Assembly (NCBI GenBank): GCA_017979445.1
Contig: CM030717.1
Location: 24,725,288 to 24,789,287, forward strand
Length of the DNA stretch: 64,000 nt
Origin: Akebia trifoliata
Taxonomy: Eukaryota; Streptophyta; Magnoliopsida; Ranunculales; Lardizabalaceae
Direction: 5' to 3'
In this document: one piece after another, positions 57,014-64,000 of the stretch
Layout: each line of letters opens with the position of its first letter
How positions within the stretch are numbered: position 1 is the first letter of the stretch
Notes under the pieces: generated by a model
Told to the model about the DNA's origin: nothing
What the model saw: only the letters and a program-made list of their open reading frames with translations
The model's database searches: none
Position numbers and translations under genes: made by a program

Positions 57014-58168
57014 CAATTCTTTTTAAGCAATGGTATTCTGTACAAGAAGTCGCACCATGAGGTCTTACTTAGGTGTGTGGCAGAAACAGAAACGAAACGA
57101 CTAATTGAGACCGTTCACGGTGGAGTCTGTGGGCCCCACATGAATGGTCACATGCTGGCCAAGAAGATCATGAGGATGGGATACTATTGGTCGACAATGG
57201 AGAGTGACTGCTATCAGCACGTCCGCAAATGTCATTTATGCCAGATTTATGTCAACAAGATCAACGTTCCACCTTCAGAACTACATAACATGACTACTTC
57301 TTGGCCTTTCTAGCTCTGGGGCGTGGACGTCATCGGTCTGATCTCGCCAAAAGCTGCTAATGGGCACCGTTTCATTCTAGTTGCCATCGACTACTTCACA
57401 AAATGGGTAGAAGCGGCGTCCTATGCTAATGTCACCAAAAACAATGTCTTGAAGTTTGTCAAGAATAACATCATCTGCCGGTATGGACTTCCCAGCGGAT
57501 TGGTAACTGACAATGCTAAAAACTTCAAAAACAAGGACATGGTCAAGATGTGCAAAGACTTTCAGATCACTCATCACAACTCTGTACCCTACAGACCTAA
57601 GATGAACGGAGCAGTCGAGGTAGCCAACAAGAATATCAAGAAAATCATCGAGAAGATGGCAGTTACGTACAAAGACCGGCACGACATGTTGCCTTTCGCC
57701 CTTCACGCTTATCGGACTTCATTTCGAACTTCAACTGGGGCAACTCCGTACTCATTGGTGTATGGCATGGAAGCAGTCTTACCCGTAGAGGTTGAGATTC
57801 CTTCCCTCCGAATCTTAAAAGAAGCAGAGTTAGATGAAACTAAATGGATTCAAGCTCGGTTCGATCAGCTGAATCTGATTGAAGAGAAACGCCTTGCAGC
57901 CATTTGCCATGGACAGATCTATCAGCGACGAATAACTCGTGCCTATAACAAGAAAGTTAAGCCTAGGGATTTCTCACCAGGAGACCTGGTCTTAAAGAAG
58001 ATTCTGCCAATCCAAGAAGACGCCAGAGGAAAGTTCAGACCAAATTATGAGGGACCATTCATCGTGCAGAAGGTAATGACGGGAGGAGCTCTGATTCTCA
58101 CAGAAATGGACGGACAAGTCTTCCCGCAACCAATCAATGCTGACACTGTCAAGAAATACTACACCTAA
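57014..58168 (+). pseudogene. Tat element C integrase
   Basis: The zinc-binding part ends KCHLCQIYVN (about 57225). A TAG at 57313 replaces the conserved Trp before LWGVDVIGLISPKAANGH. The core then stays open for 281 codons: the first Asp in GVDVIG, VTDNAKNFKN (second Asp), PKMNGAVEVANKNIKKIIEK (Glu), YRTSFRTSTGATPYSLVYGM, and a C-terminal part with DLVLKKILP and KFRPNYEGPFIV. The catalytic triad is present, but one stop separates it from the zinc domain. Confidence 0.85.
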
Positions 58169-59619
58169 AATTGATCTTGAGACGACGAAAGGCCATCTTT
58201 GCTATCCCAAACAATCCATCACACCCTAGTCAACTCTTTTGAGCCATCACGTTCATTTCTTAACCTAAGACCGGGGCAAGTCAACAACTACAAAAAAAAA
58301 AAAGATCAGAAAGAAATAGAAAAATCAAAAGCATCAAAAGTACTCCTGGCCCGTATGAGGATAAATTGTGAACGGCTAAAAGTACAAAAAAAAATCAAAA
58401 AAGTCAAAAACTTAGACACTTGATCTAAGTTCGACCCAAATCTCCAGTCTAAATAAGTTCGAGAGACGTTGGGAGGAGACATAGATCCCCTTTTCGAAGC
58501 AAAAATAGACAAATCCCAAGTCTAAACCACTCTAGACAAACCTAGACCTTAACCTTTTTGTAACCTTCCATTACCATAAGCCTAAGCTAACGTTTCGTCT
58601 TACTTAAAGTCCTTTTTGATCAGGAAATATTCTAGGGCAACATAATGACAGTGGCAGTACCAATGATCTTGCAACTTGGTCCGAACCTCAAAGTCTTGTT
58701 AGTCGTTGAAAAACTCGAAAGGGGATCTAGATCTATTACTCAAGAAAGAGTGCCACTACAAGAGTAGAGTCACCGATCTCGCAGCTCAACTTGAGTCACC
58801 AAGCCACAAAGACACAGTGACTCCGAGCAGAATTGTAATGAAAAATCTAGAAAAATACAAGCATGGTCTGAAAAGGCATAGTGAAAACCTGAAAGGGCGC
58901 TATGAGTAAAAGAATCAACTATGGCAAGATCAAAGCCACTAGCACGATGAAAATCCCAAAAAGGACGTCGATGCGTAAAAATGTGGAAACCGGGTCTGAT
59001 GAAAATCGTAATTGGCATCATGGGCAATAAAGGTTAACAAAAAAAAAACAACTCCTGGCCCGCAAGAGTATAAACTGTGAACGGTAAAATCTTTCCAAAA
59101 TCCCGAGACCCAAACGGATAATAGTCTTCCAATACCAGGGCACTGGGAATGACTCTAAAGGAATCAAAAGAGCAATTGACGTTTATATCCTCTATGATTG
59201 GCAAAAACACCAAGATCGTCACAACCAAAGATTTTAAAAATTCTGAATTTATCTTATTCATTTGATAAAGATATTTCATAAAATTTCAAAAAGAAAAACT
59301 ATTATTTTGGTCGATGATGAAGAATCTAGGACTTATTCAAAACTTCAAGTTTTCAAAGCATTAGATACACCTGAGGCCAAGTAATTACAAAACCTATTTT
59401 CTTTGCATTTAATCTTTCAATGTTTTGCAATAAAAAGAAAATACAAAAAGAGTTAATACAAGGCAAAAAGAGTCAAGGCGTTCTTCCAAAGCACGGATCC
59501 GGACAGCATGACTCATCATCACTTTTCCAGCGTCCAAAGCATTACGACTCACTAGACAAGACGCGAAGGCATCGAAGCAGGGACCCCAAGCAAGCTCCTC
59601 CTGAGCTCACTCCCCGAGC
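58169..59619 (+). other. Element C 3' non-coding spacer
   Basis: 1.45 kb between integrase and the captured segment. A duplicated phrase CTCCTGGCCCG...GTATGAGGATAAA / GTATAAACTGTGAACGG occurs near 58345 and 59050. A short lysine-rich frame (58706-58909) looks coiled-coil-like but has no known relative I can name. Confidence 0.5.
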
Positions 59620-61091
59620 CTACTGAGGTAGATAAACAATTGATCATCGAACTCGCAGTTGTAGCAATGGAAGAGTTTATAAGAATGACCCAACTAGGGA
59701 AACCCTTATGGATGCATAGCCTTGATCATGCTTATGAGATTCTAAGTGAAGATGAGTACGGGTGAACATTCCCGAGGGGAGTTGGGCCAAAACCATTTGG
59801 ATTGAAATCAGAAGCTTTTCGAGAAACTGCCGTTGTTATCATGAATCACATTAACCTTGTTGAGATCCTTATGGATGTGAATCAGTGGTCCACCGTGTTT
59901 TCTAACATTATTTCAAAAGCAACAACTCTTGAGGTTGTATCAACAGGCTAGCAGAAAACTATAATGGAGCTCTTCAAGTGATGACAGTAGAATTTCAAGT
60001 CCCTTCACCTCTTGTTCCGACTCGAGAGAGTTTCTTTGTAAGGTATTGTAAACAACATGCTGAGGGAATTTGGGTGGTGGTCGATGTTTCCTTGGATCAT
60101 TTGCGTCCTAGCCCGATATCGAGATGTCGAAGAAAGCCATCAGGTTGTTTAAATCCAAGAAATGCCAAATGGTTACTCCTAGGTTATATGGGTCGAACAC
60201 GTAGAAGTGGATGATAAAGTAGTTCATAGTATATATAAAACACTGGCTAACTCCAGCCTTGGGTTTGGCGCAAAGCGTTGGGTTGCTACCCTAGATCGAC
60301 AATGTGAACGCCTTGCAAGTGTTATGGCTAGTAACATACCCGCTGGAGATGTTGGTGTGATCACAAGTCAAGAAGGGCGAAAGAGTATGTTGAAGTTAGC
60401 TGAGAGAATGGTGATGAGTTTTTGTTCTGGTGTAAGCGCTTCTACTGCTCACACATGGACAACATTATCGGGAAGTGGCGCTGAAGATGTAAGGGCCATG
60501 ATTGGAAAAAGCATAGATGATCCCGGCAGGCCTCCTGGTATTGTGCTAAGTGCAGCTACTTCTTTCTTGCTTCCAGTCCCACCAAAGAGAGTTTTCAATT
60601 TCCTTCGCAATGAGAACTTTAGAAGTGAGTGGGACATTCTTTCTAATGGCGGTGTTGTTCAAGAAATGTCACATATTGCTAATGGCAGAGATCCTGGTAA
60701 CTGTGTTTCTCTACTGCAAGTTAATACTCCAAATTCCAGTCAGAGCAACATGTTGATATTACAAGAGAGTAGCACCGATGCAACGGGTTCTTTTGTAATC
60801 TATGCTCCTGTTGATATTGTTGCAATGAACGTGGTTCTAAATGGGGGAGACCCAGACTGTGTAGCACTCATTCCCCCTGGTTTTGCTATACTCCCCGATG
60901 GGCTAACAGTAAATAGAGGTAGAATTACTAAAGTTGGGTCTGGTAGATCCCTATGGACTGTCGCATTCCAGATCTTGGTCAACTGTGCTCCAACTGCAAA
61001 ACTTTCTCTTGGATTTGTGGCTACTGCTAACAACCTCAGTGCTTGCACCATTGAAAGGATCAAAGGTATCAAGGGACAATGCATGAATTGA
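59620..61091 (+). pseudogene. Captured HD-ZIP IV (PDF2/ATML1-type) START-to-C-terminus segment
   Basis: Plus-strand reading from about 59622 gives [100 protein letters not shown], then after a 1-bp shift [15 protein letters not shown], and from 60207 an open 294-codon frame with [40 protein letters not shown], and [19 protein letters not shown] to a stop at 61091. This is the lipid-binding START domain and conserved downstream region of class IV homeodomain-leucine zipper epidermal regulators. Homeodomain and zipper are absent. About 490 codons run with no intron although host genes of this family are split, so it came from spliced RNA (inference). Five stops and one frameshift lie before 60207. 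Confidence 0.88.
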
Positions 61092-61491
61092 GAGGTTTAG
61101 CTTATGATAGAAACATAGCAAGATCAACAAAAGAAGGCAATGAAGAGCAAATAAAAAAAAATCAAAAAAATCAAAAGAATTTCAAAAACCTTTCGAGTTG
61201 CACTCAACTCTGATTTATCAAAACACGATCGAAGAAATAATCGGATTTCAAAACTCATCAAATTTTCATCAAATCAAAGATCTCACACGAGCTCCGCGCC
61301 ATCGAGATCAATGAATTAATAAGGCAAAACTCTGTCAGACCCCGTGCTTGAGTAGCCATTTTCCACAAAAATCTTCAATACAATCGATAATTCAAGATCG
61401 TGTTTTTACAGAATTTTTCTGGCCCGTACAAATAAGGGTTTAGTCTATTCTTTGCAGTTCTTTGCATGCAATTCCTGCAAAGAAGGGCAGC
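61092..61491 (+). other. Element C 3' end before LTR
   Basis: 400 bp with no coding. AAATAAAAAAAAATCAAA-type A-rich tracts are followed by CGAGCTCCGCGCC at about 61290 and the polypurine stretch at 61479-61490. Confidence 0.6.
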
Positions 61492-63497
61492 TGTAGACAC
61501 TTCAATTTGAACGGGCCACTTCTCGAAAGGGCCCAAAAATATCGATTTTCCAAATAAATGGGCCAACGGGCCTTAAGGGCCCAAGTCATTGAAAAATGAC
61601 ATTTTGACCAAACCGAGGCCCCTAAGACCTCTCAATGGTTTAAGAGGCCCACCAAAAGGACTCGGCCTACCTTACGCTTTTCCAATATTCACCGCTCCGC
61701 TTCCAAAATCAAAAACGCCAAATTTTCGATAAATTTCACCAACGGGCCTAAAAAGCCCGATTTGCCAACACGTGGCATTTTTGATCAAACTAATGATTGC
61801 AAAAATCTAAAAAAATTAAAAATGTGAGACTTGGGATGCCTACCCCTTCTCTACTACCACCGCTCCGCCTTCGAATCCGCAAAAATCATAGGCCCACAAG
61901 CCCTCAACACTTTCCTAAATCAATTTCTCACCTTACTCCTAACCTAAAATCAATCCCACATCAACTAAAATCTAAAACCAACCTATACCCTCAAAATCCA
62001 TTCCAAAATAACCATCAACCAATCCCTAAAACCCAAAACTATTTCTAAAACCCAAGCCCAACACTACAAAGCCCAACACTACAAAGCCCACAAATCATTA
62101 ACTATATCCAATTCATTATCCAACCCACAACCCTAACCCATAAACCACAATCCACATCAACCAATCACTCTTTTATCATCAAAAGATGACACATGTCATC
62201 ACCCCATCTCACCTCCCTCACCCAACTACCTACCCCATTAATTTTATTTAAATCTCATCTATCCATACATCAACCCATCACCTTTTCTCTCAAATCAAAC
62301 ACATCTACCCACACCCCTAACCTATACCTCCCATAATCTACCCTCATCATTCCCTACAGAACCCACATCTACAACCTAAACCTATACCATCCTCTCAAGT
62401 CAAACACTCAACCTCTCCCATCAACCTATCTTAACCCTTCATTTCCAACCACTTTGACACATGGCATCATCTCCCTCACCCTCCCAAAATATCATCAACC
62501 ACCTCTTTAAATCCTCCATTCTCTTAAACCAAATACCATTTAATCTCAACCACCATCTTAAACTCACCTCACCAAACACTCCACCCAAATGGGTTGGGTA
62601 GGATCCAAACCATTTGGGTCAAAACTCACCCATTTAACCCCCCTTCCCTAAATACCCTCCAATCTCCTCTAAATTACACCCACTTCTTTCTCAAACTTAT
62701 AACCATTCTATCATTTTTCTTCATTTCACCCCATTATATCCCTAAACTAACCCCTCAACATCTATAAATACCCTTCTCCTCTTCCTAAAAAAGCCCCCAA
62801 CTTTCACTACAAAAATTCTCCCCTCCCACTCTTACAAAAAAAATACTACCAATTCTCTCCCCCAAGTCTCACAAAAAATTTATTATACTCCACTCATCTC
62901 TCTCATCATCTCTTCTCTACTCCTTCAACCATACAAGAATAGTATTTTCATAAAATACTAAGGAATCAAGAAAAAGAAAAGAAGAAAGAAGATACAAGGT
63001 GGGTTCAAGGCAATCCCCCCCTCTCTCTTCTACACCCTCTCCTCCTCCCTCTTCTATCACCCCTCTCCCCTTCATTTTATTTTTTAGGATGAATGGACCC
63101 CAAGGCTAAAGGTCTATATGGGTCATTTCCATCAATGGAATGACCCTATGATCAAGCCGAAAATGAACCCCTATCTAGGGTACAAATGCACCCACGTGAC
63201 ACGTTGTCTTTCACATCTCTTTAAATAAAAAATAACCGAGTTGAGTTGAGGTTACCACTATTTATTGGTGAGAAAAGGGTGCCTAACACCTTCCATTTTC
63301 TCTAACCGAGCCGCTTACCCCGAATCTCAAAGTTAGATTAGTTCCTAACCATCGAGAGTTAATAAAACGCCAAAAATGTCACATTTTCTAAAAAATGCAC
63401 ATCGGGTGACCATTCACACCCACTTACAAAAATGAATGGTGGCGACTCCTAACCTTAGTAGATGTGGTCATCGTAATGATGAAATCACGTGTCTACA
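61492..63497 (+). repeat. 3' LTR of Tat element C
   Basis: 2,006 bp, TGTAGACAC...GTGTCTACA. It differs from the 5' LTR by scattered substitutions and by indels, including a local duplication of CCCAACACTACAAAG near 62055-62088. Confidence 0.9.
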
Positions 63498-64000
63498 ATA
63501 TGTTTCTAGTAATTGATTTTCCATCAAGACCTTGAGATATGGGACTTCCTTTTCAACTGGTAAGACTGTTTCTGTACCCCCATAGTGTGAATGGTAGCTT
63601 CTCTAACTAATCCTGGTGCAATTGACACATTTTCACAATGGTTATTTTGAAACTATTATTAATTGGTTGCTTCAACCTCTCTATTAATCTGAGGACGATA
63701 GGGAGATGATGCCAAATCTTGAACTTTAAACATAGAATAATAATCTCGATTTTTAAGTATGACTCGTTATCAGAGATCAATTTCGCTTTAACCATTTCAT
63801 TAGTCTGAGAATGTAATCTATTCTGGGAGCTCTACCATGTTGAGAAGTCCAGTATTGATACATTTTGTAACGTTTTCTTTGATCTCATTAGTATTTCCAT
63901 TTTATGGAGTGAGTATTTATTCCGTGTCGAATAACACCCAAGCTTACATCCTAACATGTCCTCATAGGACCATGCGAACCAATCTTTTGAAATTTCTGAG
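63498..64000 (-). pseudogene. Integrase region of Tat element B, continuing past the window
   Basis: On minus, from about 63795: KAKLISDNESYLKIEI (second-Asp region), then after a frameshift SPYRPQINREVEATN (Glu region), LEKLPFTLWGYRNSLTS and PVEKEVPYLKVLMENQLLET at 63560-63500. The sequence resumes at 46757 with EELNLIEEK, exactly where an integrase should continue, so element C split it. Beyond 63800 similarity is unclear. Confidence 0.75.

Larger units (their letters stand above)
46758..63497 (+). mobile_element. Tat/Ogre-type Ty3/gypsy element C, 16.7 kb, with captured host gene
   Basis: LTRs of 1,972 bp (46758-48729) and 2,006 bp (61492-63497) begin TGTAGACAC and end GTGTCTACA. ATATG is duplicated at 46753-46757 and 63498-63502. 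The primer site TGGTGACTCCACTGGGGA follows the 5' LTR, the tRNA-Arg-like type used by Tat elements, and AAGAAGGGCAG precedes the 3' LTR. Inside are a plant-mobile-domain-like ORF, a 1.9-kb tandem array, RT, an RNase H remnant, a second archaeal-type RNase H, integrase, and an HD-ZIP IV-derived segment. The second RNase H assigns it to the Tat lineage. No gag or protease is found. It is inserted into the integrase region of element B. Confidence 0.9.

Noticed and set aside
59978..61091. A resident HD-ZIP IV transcription factor gene
   Set aside because: No homeodomain or leucine zipper, no introns, several stops before 60207, and it lies inside the LTRs of element C. It is a captured fragment.

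Overview
The window is nuclear DNA from a flowering plant. It is AT-rich and almost every kilobase is transposable-element sequence. The one host gene I can support is a TRM1-family tRNA (guanine-26) dimethyltransferase on the minus strand. Its six coding exons (20858-39235) join in one frame to a 442-residue protein and are spread over 18.4 kb by TE-filled introns. I cannot name the species from sequence alone; PIF/Harbinger, CACTA, hAT, L1-type LINEs, Ty1/copia, chromovirus and Tat/Ogre-type gypsy elements together fit a seed plant with a repeat-rich genome.

Left part (1-13884). The right end of a CACTA transposon (to 1006) abuts a dead two-gene PIF/Harbinger element (about 1023-10622), with a Myb/NAM-like ORF1 on plus and a DDE transposase on minus. 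A chromodomain Ty3/gypsy element (1492-7858) is inserted inside ORF1. Its 3' LTR is split by a hAT-like element (6343-7684), which in turn holds a long-hairpin MITE. TE-poor intergenic DNA and a 238-bp MITE follow.

Centre (13885-39235). A young Ty1/copia element (13885-20324) has two 461-bp LTRs that read as identical, a perfect GTACA target duplication, and an unbroken Gag-Pol frame with all catalytic motifs. Its Gag start codon appears to lie inside the 5' LTR and to be joined to the Gag-Pol frame by a 1.17-kb intron that removes the primer binding site. It sits convergent to TRM1, 0.5 kb past the TRM1 stop. TRM1 intron 1 (15.1 kb) holds several L1-type LINE fragments on both strands, a gag-truncated copia element with 111-bp LTRs, and a 1135-bp solo LTR.

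Right part (39236-64000). After about 2.3 kb of intergenic DNA comes a three-deep nest of Tat/Ogre-type gypsy elements. A plus-strand LTR fragment (A, from 41518) is interrupted by a minus-strand element (B, from about 42630 to beyond the window). The integrase region of B is in turn interrupted by a complete 16.7-kb element (C, 46758-63497, ATATG target duplication). C carries a plant-mobile-domain-like ORF, a 36-copy tandem array of paired mini-hairpins, mutated RT, archaeal-type RNase H and integrase, and an intronless captured copy of the START-to-C-terminus part of an HD-ZIP IV (PDF2/ATML1-type) transcription factor. It lacks recognisable gag and protease. In the decayed elements many inactivating changes are G-to-A (catalytic Asp to Asn, Trp to stop), as expected from long-term cytosine methylation; the young copia shows none.
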